Positions 33,462 through 44,937 of a stretch of 64,000 nucleotides of DNA are shown here, piece by piece. The DNA is from Stichopus chloronotus. Taxonomy: Eukaryota; Echinodermata; Holothuroidea; Aspidochirotida; Stichopodidae. The stretch covers positions 14,315,116 to 14,379,115 of the forward strand of contig CM037830.1 in assembly GCA_021234535.1 (NCBI GenBank). Reading direction: 5' to 3'. Below the pieces are notes generated by a model, which was not told where the DNA came from, did no database searches, and saw only the letters and a list, made by a program, of their open reading frames with translations. The stretch's first letter is position 1, and each line of letters opens with the position of its first letter. The position numbers and the translations under genes were made by a program.

Positions 33462-33584
33462 GTAATGGTTGATACTTAAGCGCTTTGGGCTGATATTCTC
33501 TGGCAGCTGTAGAATGTTTTGTTGTTGATGTTATTATGTTGTTGTGCAGATTGCAAATTATCGGTTTCTTGTGAAGCATTGTAA

Positions 33585-33590
33585 AATAAA
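33585..33590 (+). terminator. Possible distal polyadenylation signal
   Basis: AATAAA in GTAAAATAAAACTTAA, 1.3 kb after the HEXIM-like stop. Confidence 0.3.
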
Positions 33591-33599
33591 ACTTAATTT

Positions 33600-34925
33600 T
33601 AAAATGCGCAGTGAAAAATCGTTTTGTTTCATATTTAGAGTTGCATGTAATTTTATCAAAGTCCTTTTATCTTTCAGGCACTTGAGGAGCATTGTACTTA
33701 CGAAGTACCTCTAATCTTCACTTAATGTCTCTCATGACGATTTTGCTGAGATTGGAGCATGCTCACCTGGCAGCCTTCCGGGTGTTCAACAGAGTTGACA
33801 CTCGTCCAGGTAAATCTCTCCTTCCCATTTCTCTTCTTTTTGAACAGAGAAATTGCATGCACCATGAAGGTCATTGCTGTGTGTCTGTGCACATCACTGT
33901 ACGTCAATTTCAGAATTCTATGAAGTGTGCTGGAAGTTGCATTTTCACATCTGGTTCAAGTCATGGGAGTGATGGTGCTCTAAATTGGAAGTCTGCATTT
34001 TGTTAGCATTTCAGTGCTTGCCGAAGTGTACACATTTCAAGTTTTGTGTTCTTTGGTGGTGCCCTACCATTAATATTTAAAGTCCTTTTGATCCCTTTAG
34101 GTGTCACCTGACTGTGCTATGGACTACTACTGAAGGGTTTTCTTAACAGCTGGTAAACATACAGGTAAGTGCTGAGTAACTGTGTGAAGAACTTTGTGTG
34201 TAGCAGGATACTGTGAGTCTGTACTTTATCCTGTTGTAGTGTTTTTCTGTCTGAGAAACTAAATGCCGTGGACAATGTGAGCCTTGTTACACAGGAATTA
34301 CAAATTTGCTATTTCATTCATTGCTTTATTGCATAACTTGTGACCTACACCAGCACGTCTTTTGTATATTGTACATGTACATATGAACTTCATTGCTACA
34401 TGCAAGCTGTGCTTTTTGCCTAATTAGAAAATAAAAACCCATTACCTGACTGAGACACTGGGATTTGAGCAACTTGAAAGTGCATTTTGGCAAAATTGTT
34501 TTAGAAATTAAACGTAGAAAGAGGTGTGTTTTCAACAATGGTTTGAATTCTCCTTTAACTGCCATCAGATATTTTTGTATTTTCCTGACTGTTACAAGTT
34601 TCATTTGGTTCCCTATTTGATCTCATTTCATTGAGTTTGGGTTTGAGTTGGGATGCCTTGGTATCTGATTAAGGTGTTGAAGCACTGGGATTTTGCATTC
34701 ATGAGGCTTGTGTCTCTATTCGATCATGTTGACCTACGCATTTACGCCTTGTTTTCCTTCAGTTGCTGACTTACTGTACGTTCCATCATGGCCCACCAAG
34801 CCCAGCAGTGCTACTTCTGAGGTAGAATGAACAAGTTTGATCATGTGGTCTTTGCTTTCAGCAACTTCTATCAGCATCTGCTGTTTGTGGAAGTTATGCA
34901 TCTAAGGATTGTGTAAAGCTTAAAT
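33600..34925. other. Intergenic, no gene recognised
   Basis: Mixed short open frames. The 104-aa frame at 33692-34006 has no recognisable domain or splice support. Confidence 0.45.
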
Positions 34926-34964
34926 TTTTTGTTCCTCACCCAAGGTCAAAGGAATCTATGTAGT

Positions 34965-36260
34965 CACTATGGTGTGTGCATGTTTGTGTGTATGTATTTG
35001 TAGGTGATTCCGTGGATTGTAAACACAATATCTCAGGTAGGGAAGAGGGCTTGAACTTCAAAATTATTGAGAAGGTAGTTCATTGTGAGTAGATGATCCC
35101 TATTGTTTTTCATAGAGGTGGAAGGTCATTTAAGGCCATCTACCCCTTAAATTATTAAAACTTTTAAGAAAGATATCTCAATAACTGAATGTTGCTGGAA
35201 CTTCAAACTGTTAACATTAGTAGCGCTTGATAAGTGGATGATTTTGGTTTGTTTTATGGAGGTCAAGAGGAGCTGTAGTTTGAATGTCTTGTAAACACAA
35301 TATCTCAATATGGGAGTGTTGCAGGAAAACTTCAAAATTAATGCGTAGGCTTCCATCAGGAGTATATGATCCTATCCTTTTTCATGGAGGTCAAAGGTCA
35401 GTTGAATTTGCCAGAACTTAAATTGTAAATATTGCTGGAACTCTAGATTGTTAGCTTTGGTAGCTCTTGGTAAGTGCATGATGTCTGTCGTTCCTTTATG
35501 GAAGTCAAAAGTCTCATAAGGTGGCTACAGGTTATAGTTTGAAAACCTTATGAACACAGTGCCTGAATGTGGAAAAATTGCTGGATCTTCAAACTTCATG
35601 CTAAGGCTGTCCATTGTAAGTAGATGATCCCTATTGTTTTTCATGGAGGTCAAGGGTCAATTGAGGTCCTTAGGGCTTAAAGTATTATTATAGTCAGTAA
35701 ACCTATTAAATATATCTCAGTAAGTAAATAAATATTACTGGAACCTCAAACTGTATGCATTGGTAGCTCTTAATAAATGGATGATGTCTGTTACTTTTTA
35801 TGAATGTCAAAGGTCTCACGAGGTTCCTAAGGGTCATTGTCTGAAAGCCTTTAAATGCAGTAATTCGATGACAGAAGATTTTTTTAACTGCAGGCTTAAT
35901 GTGTAGGTTGCCCATTAAGGGTATGTAGATGGTCCCCATTATTTTTCATGAAGTCAAAGCTAAATTGACATGAGCATGTAATAGTGAAGATATATCAGTC
36001 ACTGAATGTTGTTGGAACTACAAATGTTACTGTTGGTCATTCTTGATGACCTCTGATCTCTGTTATTTTTGTATGGAGGTCAAATGTGATGTGAGGTCAG
36101 TAGAGGTCATAGTTTTAAACCTTACAGACACAGTATTTCAAGAAAGTTACATGTTTAAATTTCAAAATTGATACATATTGTCTTCTGTTTTTATGTATAT
36201 TGACAAGGCATCACAAAGTCATTTGACTTTCTGGTTATGTTTTTCAGATTTTTTAAAAGG
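34965..36260 (+). repeat. Composite repeat: GT microsatellite plus long AGGTCA array
   Basis: The GT-rich head at 34973-35003 is followed by AGGTGATTCCGTGGATTG and AACACAATATCTCAGG. About eight monomers follow in a dimeric pattern of about 270 bp. One half carries (A/G)ACACA(A/G)TATCTCA with ACTTCAAAATTA. The other carries ATATCTCA(A/G)TAA.TGAATGTTGCTGGAAC. Each ends in TTTTCATGGAGGTCAAAGGTCA or a close variant. Non-coding. Confidence 0.85.
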
Positions 36261-36937
36261 GTTTATGAAATTTGTCCAAATGTAGTATGGTATGTATTAT
36301 TTGCTGTTGTGGTCATTGAAAACCAATGTAGATATCAAAGGTTACCCTTAGTGGATGATGCATGACAGTAGCTTAGAGCTGCATATGTTTTACCAGTAAT
36401 GGCAGTTTTCCCTAATAAGACTTATGATACAGTTATAAAGAAGTGAGTCCCAAAAGTTCTTTTGTCATCGTTCACTTAATGATGTAATTCATTCCACCAA
36501 AAGACGTAATGATAGGTCTGTGGATACTAGGTCTAGCTAGATTTGGTGATGGAGGAGACATAAAATATATGTAGCACTGCCCATGCTTGATATTAGACTT
36601 TGCTCTCAGTTGAATTCCTAGTATTTGCAATTGAGAATGAAGAAACACATTTGCAAAAACACACTCACAATAGGTCAGTTTGTGATGTCATAATTACTAG
36701 ACTCAAAGTTTGGTAACAATGGTTTCAGTGTAGTTCCCATAGTGAACCAAGTGAATTAGAATAAATGCCAACACAATAGTAGTATTTTGTTATTTAGGGT
36801 AACCAGAGGGTTTGCCATTGGTACAATCATGACAATGTGATCATGACATAAACTGGCATAGAATTTTTATCTTTGTTATTGTAACGTGATAAATCTTCAG
36901 TAAATTATAAACATGGTGAGAAGAAACTGCTTCAACG
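36261..36937. other. Intergenic, no gene recognised
   Basis: AT-rich sequence with nothing recognisable. Confidence 0.4.
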
Positions 36938-37265
36938 GTAAAAGGGAAACCAGGCGTTTTAAGTACACCAACATGGCATACAAAGAAACTAGTTTTGGTC
37001 ATCGTTAAAGCACTCTGTATCATGGACGAACATGAAAATCATGGAAAACATGCGATGGAAAATGCATCATTTGAATTTTGAAAAGTTTGGGTGAACAAAG
37101 TATTGTTGAGAAACAAATTACTGTATTTTTTATCTCCGAGAAACATATTTCTTGAAAAGAAGGCCACTATCATTTCTTATTTTGAATGATCTATTATTCT
37201 ATCCACAAATGTTGGTTTCAAAAAAATGATTGCTTTCCGTAAAACAAACAGCTTATTTCCCTTTA
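36938..37265 (+). mobile_element. TTAA-type MITE, family 2, copy 2
   Basis: Starts AAAAGGGAAACCAGGCGTTTTAAGTACACCAACATGGC and ends GTAAAACAAACAGCTTATTTCCCTTTA. It is collinear with the better preserved copy at 46302-46653. Flanking TTAA words are eroded. Confidence 0.8.
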
Positions 37266-37760
37266 TCACACTTTATCCATTGTACGTCCATTCTAAGGAC
37301 GGTGATGTTGCTCTGTAATCCGACCAAGGTGTGTTGGTTCAATTGTAAAGAGATGTTTGAGTTTATTGATCAAATGAATCATGCAGACAAATGAAACTGC
37401 TTTTCTTGAATTTCAAGGCATAGATACAGAGGAAAAATAATAATGAAGCTTTAGTGGAAAATAGAAATGAGATGAAAATATTCTTCATAATTGTATTTTA
37501 AAGAAAAGCTTATACCTTTTTTTAAAGAAATCTTATACTTCCATGATGCAATGTGTCATCAGTTGAAGTTCTTTTAGCTGAAAATTATTACTGGCAATAT
37601 ACCTGCACTTTGAATACAATTGACAGCATGCACAGCATTTCTTTGCAACTGTCCCCTCAACTATTATTATGTTATGATAGGACCTGCACTGTAAGTCACA
37701 TGCCACACAAGGGAAATTTTTCCCTAGAAGGTTTAAAATGTTCACTAAGTTGCTAAGTGT
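37266..37760. other. Intergenic, no gene recognised
   Basis: AT-rich sequence. Short open frames on both strands (for example 37533-37756) overlap each other and show no domain. Confidence 0.4.
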
Positions 37761-37774
37761 TCAAAGTTTTCTGG

Positions 37775-38260
37775 GTCTTACCCTGCGTGTGTATGTGTTT
37801 GTGTGTATGCATATATGTCCATGATGCCTACGTTATGAATACGATATCTCAACAAAGGAAATTTGGATCAATGTCATATTTGGTTCGTAGGTGTACCACA
37901 TTGAGTAAAAGCGAACAAATTGTGAAAACACTGGAAACATGATACAACAAGGAGGAAAGCTTTGACAGATGCCATATTTAGTGTACATAGGTGCATCACA
38001 TCAGCCCCCAATTGATTTGAGTAGAAAGGTCAGTTGGGGGTCAGAGTGGACAAGTAGTGGAAACCATGCAAACATGACATCTCAAAAAGGGAAGCGTTCG
38101 TTGAACTCATATTTGTTCTTTTGGTGTGGTGGTGTGCCGTATTATGATGGTAGTTACTTGGGTAACAAGGGTCAATTTGTGGAAGCCATACACTCATGAC
38201 TTCTCAAGACAGTGGGAGTTTCAACATGTCTCTGTAGTATGCAGTTGTGAATGTTGAGAT
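37775..38260 (+). repeat. Composite repeat: GT microsatellite plus diverged ~146-bp monomers
   Basis: The head GCGTGTGTATGTGTTTGTGTGTATGC is followed by CATGATGCCTACG and TACGATATCTCAACAAAGGAA. Three diverged units contain ..ACATGATA.AACAAGGAGG, GACATCTCAAAAAGGGAAG and CATGACTTCTCAAGACAGTGGGA. The AGGTCA motif is largely lost (GAAAGGTCAGTTGGGGGTCA remains). Confidence 0.65.
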
Positions 38261-39419
38261 GTGATACCTATCACTCATTAGCTTACTGTAGGTCAGCAGA
38301 CGTCACTATAGTGGTGGTTATTTCACAACTGCTGACATGAAAAATCACTTCGCTGTTACAGAAGCCAAGAGTGTAACCCACTTTCACCTTATGAAATATG
38401 TCAGATTCGTGAAAGAAATCTTTAATGAAGTCATCGAAGCAACAATGCATTTGTGCCTTTTGGTTTGTTGTTAAAAAAATTATCTGAATTTTAGGTCACC
38501 GGGACTTTACTGTGATATTCTAAGTTAACCTGTAAAGTTTATATGGAATGACAGCTATGACTTAGATCAGGTGGTGAGTAATCTTTTCGAGGCCAAATTG
38601 TGTTCCTATAACCCTCGAATTACTGCAGTGAAACAGAAAGCAGACTTAGTAGAAGAGCTGGCGTGTCACCGTCAACCCCTTTCAACCTGTACTCACCAAG
38701 AATCCATCGATGAGGACCAGGGATTGTTTCATACAGCTGCGCATGCTGTAAGTGAAAATAATTAGGCCTATCTAGAGACCATTAACACTGTAACATATCA
38801 GCAAACATTGGCTAGGATCGTGGGAATGGGGGCACACCCCCTCCCCTCGCTTTTTTGTAAGAGGGCACATCTCCCAAATGTCCCCACCATTTTTTCAAAA
38901 CGTTGAAACTTAGAACCGTGGTGACTGGTTAAAGTACATAATTCAATTCACACTTCTTGATTTCAAACGTCCACATCATCAATTTTACTATGTTATATTT
39001 TATAATTCAAGGTTTTAAGCGGTGCAGTGACCATATCATGTGTTTTCCTTTGACTTTGTCGTTTCAAGCGATCCTTGCAAGTCACCGATGGCACGTCTTC
39101 TGCCATGCACAGATTATAGCGCAAAGCACTCTTGTCAAGTGGTAGAGTTTCTATGGATCAACTTTGTAATGACGTACGGCGAGTCGTATGTCATTCCCTG
39201 TATCGACAGTGTTAAAGTGATTGCGTGTGCACTGAAAAACCAAAAAGAAAGTATGTTTGATCTTACCTGTTTCTTTGTTTTTAAATGTACTATGTCTTTC
39301 AATGAAGGAAAATGACAGTAACCACTTCAAAAAGCAACAGGATTGGCATAAAAACAGAAAAAAACAGAAATCATATTTGAAAATTAACGATTCTTGCTAT
39401 AACCGCCTACATAATGAAT
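38261..39419. other. Intergenic, no gene recognised
   Basis: A 64-aa frame at 38571 and overlapping frames at 38957-39484 are unconvincing. A C/T-rich patch lies at 38826-38850. Confidence 0.4.
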
Positions 39420-39870
39420 ATGCAACAGTACAGGTCTCACGAGTGTATCAAAAACATACTACTCAAGTCGTCGCTCCTTGGTAGGTATCGGGAATTGTAG
39501 TATTTGGTGAAAGGAAACACTGTATCTACAAATAACCTACGAACTGGACACAACCTTGCCGGCGGTGTCAGTGATATTAAGTTGTTAACTGAATATTCAA
39601 TACTAGTATACTTCCCATTGGCTTGCTCAAAGAAGCACACCGTTGATTTGAATGAAAACTGTCAACCACTACATTATCGTATTCTACACTTTCTGTCATT
39701 ATGTTAGAAGAATTTGAAACCATATGGCAAAATTAACCAACTGAAACCTAATCATTTTCCCAGATTGTCTGAATGGTGTAATTGAAAGCCTTACCAAACC
39801 TTTGGAGATGAAATTTCAATGTTTTTACTTTTTGCCTACGCACGTAATCACTTTAAGTGAGCAACTTATC
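39420..39870 (-). repeat. Interspersed repeat, inverted partner of 16580-17040
   Basis: Read on the minus strand it gives GTGATTACGTGCGTAGG, CACCATTCAGACAATCTGGGAAAA, GAATACGATAATGTAGTGGT, TGAGCAAGCCAATG and AAATACTACAATTCCCGATACC, in the same order as the + strand copy. Confidence 0.7.
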
Positions 39871-41840
39871 ATTTATTCAATTTAGTACCTACTAGGAGAC
39901 TGGAGCAGGCGCTATTATAGTTCTATGATCCAACAATTAATATTGCCAACAACGTACATTATGTCATTTTGATAATAGCATTTACAATTGTTTTTCGGAG
40001 TCAGAGAAGTATCTCAGCGCATATGCGAAAATAACATATTATACGTTACGGTTGGACACATGCAGTAAAAAGAAGTTTCAATGATCGTCCGTTCTCAGAT
40101 TACTCACTGAAGATCAACCAGTGCAATGATTTCGGATCGTGACATTAGAAGATTCTCTACGTTTTACGTAAAAAGTGTAAACAATCTAACATAGACTGAG
40201 ACAGTTCATTTTATACGTAAATTTTGACCAAATATTTCATCATTTGCCATATAAACCCCTTTCAATTTTTTTTCCAAAGAGAGGGGGAAATCCCATCCCC
40301 GTAGACCCCCTCCCGTACGGCGATTCGTAAATTGTGAAAGGTCCCCCTCACTTTTGGATCCACGCGCATGCCAACAGACGCGCACCCCAAGTTGGGGCCA
40401 AACAATAAGACCGGCAAGGGTCGGAAAGGGGCAAATTAAGAGTTGGTAGAAGATCTGGGGGAGGGGGCACAGATGGTCGCGGATCGCAATTTGTACATCT
40501 CCGAATTAGATAATGAAACACTTATGCTCAGCGCAGGGAAGTAGTGTTGTGCTGAGCATATCTACTATAAGTGAATTCAACGTCATCTGTGAAATCTTAA
40601 TACTCGTATTTAGGAGATGCAGAGAGTTATCAAGACATCTGACATCGGATATTATATTAATAAGACATCCAGTCACTTTTTCAAAGAAGAACCACAACAG
40701 TCTGGGAAACTACGACAATGTAATTCAAATAGTACAACTGCATCATTCTACAATCAACAGTTCACTTGTAGACGTTCTGCATGACAGTCTAGGGTCATTT
40801 TTTTTTGGGGGGGGGGGCGGCTCCAAAATAAAGAGGACACAGCCATGAAGCGGAACCCCACCATCGGTTGACTCATGTGTCCGTTGATACTACCATGTGT
40901 AGACAGTGCACATGACTGCAGAACTGATGTAATTTTTGATAATAATTTGTCTGAAAATTTTTCAAAATTTTAGCAACCAGCAATTGTGAAGGGTATGGAC
41001 CTAAAATGAATATGTCAATTTAACGAATTAAATGAATATGTCATTTCTAGCAACACCTTTCGAAGACGAAGGGACATTCTTTTACTGAATACAAAACGTT
41101 TTGAAGATTGATGTCTAAAAACGTCTTTTTGAAATGCTTTGTTCTTATAATCCAACAACTGAAGTCGAGATTAATAGATATATCACTTTTCTGAGTATAT
41201 TCTGGTTACACTTTGCATGCATCAGATGCTCTTGCGGGGGGATGTATCCCCCCCCCCCCCTGTTTTTAGACATCAATCCAAGGCTGATTGAAATAAAGTT
41301 GGGTGAAACTGAAACATTGGCTAGATCGGTAACAGCATGTCGCTTAAACGGAAAAGTGACAAGTGTACAAGATAGTAAAAAGTAATAGGGAAAAGAGATA
41401 CATTTTAGAAGATAATAAAAGGTAATATACTCTTCCATCACCAGTGTCCTCGTTCAAAATTGTGCTGAGAGTAATATCAAGCATATCACGCTAGAGGATG
41501 GTTGGGACGTCGGGATATACAAAGCACTCTTCGCATCACTTTTCCGTTATGGCGATACACCTTTCACACCTGACTTCTTTCCCGTATATATCAGAACGAA
41601 CACTTACACAATTTCAGCTTTACAAAACGAAGACTTGGATTTTTCGCCACCTCCTACAGATATATCCCCACAGAAGTACTTGATGATGTGACAAAGTGTC
41701 ATCAGAACCTGTATACTTAGAACAGTGATATATCGATTGATATCGATAGTTGTTGGATTACAAGAACAAAATCATTTTAAAGAGTTGATATGCATCTCAT
41801 GCGCTCGATTAGTTCTTGTGATTACTACCCCACCCCCCCC
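39871..41840. other. Intergenic with several poly(G)/poly(C) runs
   Basis: Holds G-rich tracts near 40450 and 40808, and a GGGGGGATGTATCCCCCCCCCC hairpin at about 41236-41260. The 111-aa frame at 40513-40848 ends in a poly(G)-encoded glycine run and is not supported as a gene. Confidence 0.45.
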
Positions 41841-44819
41841 CCCACCGTAATTGAAATTTGAAAAAAAAAAGTATAAATGTAATTGGGAAAATATGAAAAG
41901 TAATTGTAGTGAAAAGGTATTTGTTTCTTCTTTGTCTCCGAGTTGAATTTAGTATGGTATTTCCCTCTTTTTTCAAATGCCCAGGACACCTTGCTGTCTC
42001 ACTGAGTTACTAAAACACCCCTCCCCCCCCCCCCCCACTTCTGGTGAGGTTACCACCCTCGTTGTGAACTATACTGGAAGTATAATGACCCAACTGATGA
42101 CATTGTTAACGCCGTATCACAAGATATACGAGCCATGGAATCTTCGGATACTTAGTACTACGGAGGTTATGATTGTCACTGAATTAAAATGACTTATGGT
42201 TGAGGACTACCAGCAACGAAAGAGCTGATCTAGCCCTTGTAGCTTGTATTCTACGTACCCCACCTCACACCCACTTAAAAAAGTTACGGAAGGGGACAAC
42301 AGACCCTTTCCGGATGCAGTGACCACACAAGATACAGAAACCTAATCTACAAAATGAGAGTACCTGGATGTCTCACACACAGGTGAAGTCTCTCACAATG
42401 GAAAGGACTTTGACAATTTGTTTACTTAAGAGTTATATACGTGTATCCCTTCATTACTTCGGTGTCTTTTCGAAACTGTTCACACTTTCTCCCAACCGGA
42501 GTTATCGGGGAAAAAATCATTATTAAGTTTCCTCTTCTACTTCTTCAAACAGTTTTCACAATAACTTTTTAATGTTACAACAACAAAATATGAAGGTCAA
42601 TTTATAACTCACATGTATTTTTTAACGAGTAAAATAACACATTAACTATTACTAGATCTTTAAGTTACCATTTAAGATCTTTCAAATACTTCTACCCACA
42701 AAACAAACATTCTCTCCTAATTTTGTGCATCAATTTTATTTAAACATATATATAATATTGCAATATATACTTCAGTTGGAAACAGTGCTATTAGTAACAC
42801 ATGGCTCCAATTCCCTTTTTCAACCCATGTTTCAACCAACAAATAAAATAACACTTAAGTGCGCGAGCAATTAATAGTCATTAAAATGCAAACACAGTGG
42901 CTATTTTCTTTTTCTGGTAGGCTTACACCAGCTGCAAATGTAAAAGAAATGCAAAGCGGAAGAACTTTTTCTAGAAATTTGAACAGTGATAATTTTAGAA
43001 CAAATTTCTCTTAGAAACTAGAATATAATTGAGAACATGTGTGCAGGCTAACTTATGTTAGCGGCTCTAAATTCATCATAAAGGTCTCTTGTTATCACCA
43101 GTATAAGCTGGAAAAAAATAATCGGAGTACGCAAAACCAGCAAAAACGCAGCTCACCAAATTAAGGCAATTGTTTGTGAAATGAGTGTATTTTGCAATGT
43201 CTTTCCTCACGCCGGTTTGAACTGCTTCATTATTCTCTTTGAGCAACGACAAGAGACTAGAATTCTAGCTAAATGAGGTTCTGTCATACCGGGGAGACAC
43301 TGAGCAGCGCTCCACGTACAAAGTCACTTTCTAATGGAAGGTCACTAATAATTTTTAAGACAACTCCGATCTCAATCAATGATAAAGTATGGAGAAAATG
43401 TAGGCTGTGTTTGGTATAGTGCAACACTCTTCGACATAGCTTTGATGCGTACTTTGTAGCAGCATACCCATGCAGTAGTAAAGTATAAAGCGTTAATATG
43501 TTGCCTTAACTTTGGCGATGCCAAATTTGTACAACAAAGACATAAGAAGGACGGGCAGGAAATTTGGGGGACGAGAGTGGAGGATGGGGTTAACGATTTG
43601 TGGTGAAACATACCGCACTCCAAGCAACATGTCAGTTACAACTGCTTGGAGTAACCTTAAGATCAGCCGAGACCAGAGACCAACAAATGTGTATGACTTT
43701 ACTTGGCTTCAACTTGGTGCCTGTGAAGAAACTTGTAGAATGAACAATAGAAATAATCAAAACCAAGAGGAGGAAATGGGTGTAGCTTAGCCCCGGTAAG
43801 GAGTTTCACCTTTTTCAAACCTTTTACCACCTAATGAATAACAAGATACTAAATACTTTTAATATATGTTAACACATAGTCACTGGTGTTACCTAATGAA
43901 AGTTCACGATTTACATACGTTAACAAACCAAAGTAATGATAGAAATTAAACAGCAATAATGAACAGAAAAGTGAAGAAATTTCAACCTGAATAGCATTGA
44001 CCGTCAATAAACACCATGCAGTCTAAGTGTGCCGAGGACTTTCGCAAGACGAAAGAGCAAAAACGGAAACAACCTTATTTCCGTTTCCATAATATTCAAA
44101 TTGGTAATTTTGATCACTTTTTTGAGAGAAATTTTTCTTAATTTCATATTGTCACTAGCTTGAACACACTCAGGTGGGGTTTCTTTTAAAAAAAAGTTCA
44201 GTCCTTCATTATGTCATTATACACGTAGAGGCAATGTAAATACATAATTTGAATCATCACTCAGTGAACATTTTCATAAAGATGCAAATAGGCAATTGAG
44301 ACGATTTTGCTTTGCCAAAGAAAAACCCTATAGCAGTTGTGAAAAAAAATCTGGCGAGAAAATTGGCAAACAGGCCGGTTGTGGCTATCAACTTTCTATG
44401 GGCTCCACTTGTGAACGCTTTAATCGTAATATAAAGGAACAAAGTTCAAAAGTTCTAATATGTTTATGGAGAGCATATTTCAAACCCTACATGTTGCTTT
44501 AAATGAAAAATACCTCACATAACACGTGCTATTGGACGTTACCAACAAAGAAAAAGCAATCAAAGAAAATAAAGTGATTTGTTCCCTCAATAAAGTGGGC
44601 TGGCATTTCAACAGGCAACTGGATTCTTATTTATCTTGTTTAAAAAACAAAAAAAAATCGTGGTTAAAAAAATGCGACATATGCTTTCTCCTCTGGACAT
44701 TTTCCATTTTATAAACCTCTGTGCATGGGTGGAATAGAAAGGTTGCTTCTTCCAATCCTCTTGTTGGACATGACAAACACACCAGAAATATTTTATTTCG
44801 AATATATTATAGTTCAAAC

Positions 44820-44850
44820 AACTTGAGCATTATTTTATTCAAGAGAAACT
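44820..44850 (+). promoter_or_regulatory. Conserved A/T-rich block before genes B and C
   Basis: TATTTTATTCA followed by GAAAC lies about 35 bp before the ATG in gene B. It is matched by TATATTTTATTCACTGGAAAC before gene C (about 61303-61325). It may be a TATA-like element or simply conserved leader. Transcription starts were not determined. Confidence 0.3.
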
Positions 44851-44865
44851 GCGTCTACCAGCATC

Positions 44866-44937
44866 ATGTCGAAGAAAGTATCTATGTATTTATACTTTTT
44901 GGTGCTTTGCATCTGCAGAACTTCATCTGAAGAGTCG
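44866..44937 (+). CDS. Gene B exon 1: signal peptide
   Basis: 24 codons, MSKKVSMYLYFLVLCICRTS followed by SEES, donor GTGAGT, phase 0. It is identical in length to gene C exon 1, with 17 of 24 residues the same. Confidence 0.85.

Noticed and set aside
40513..40848. 111-aa frame ending in a glycine run
   Set aside because: The glycine run is a poly(G) tract; no domain, splice signals or paralogous conservation.
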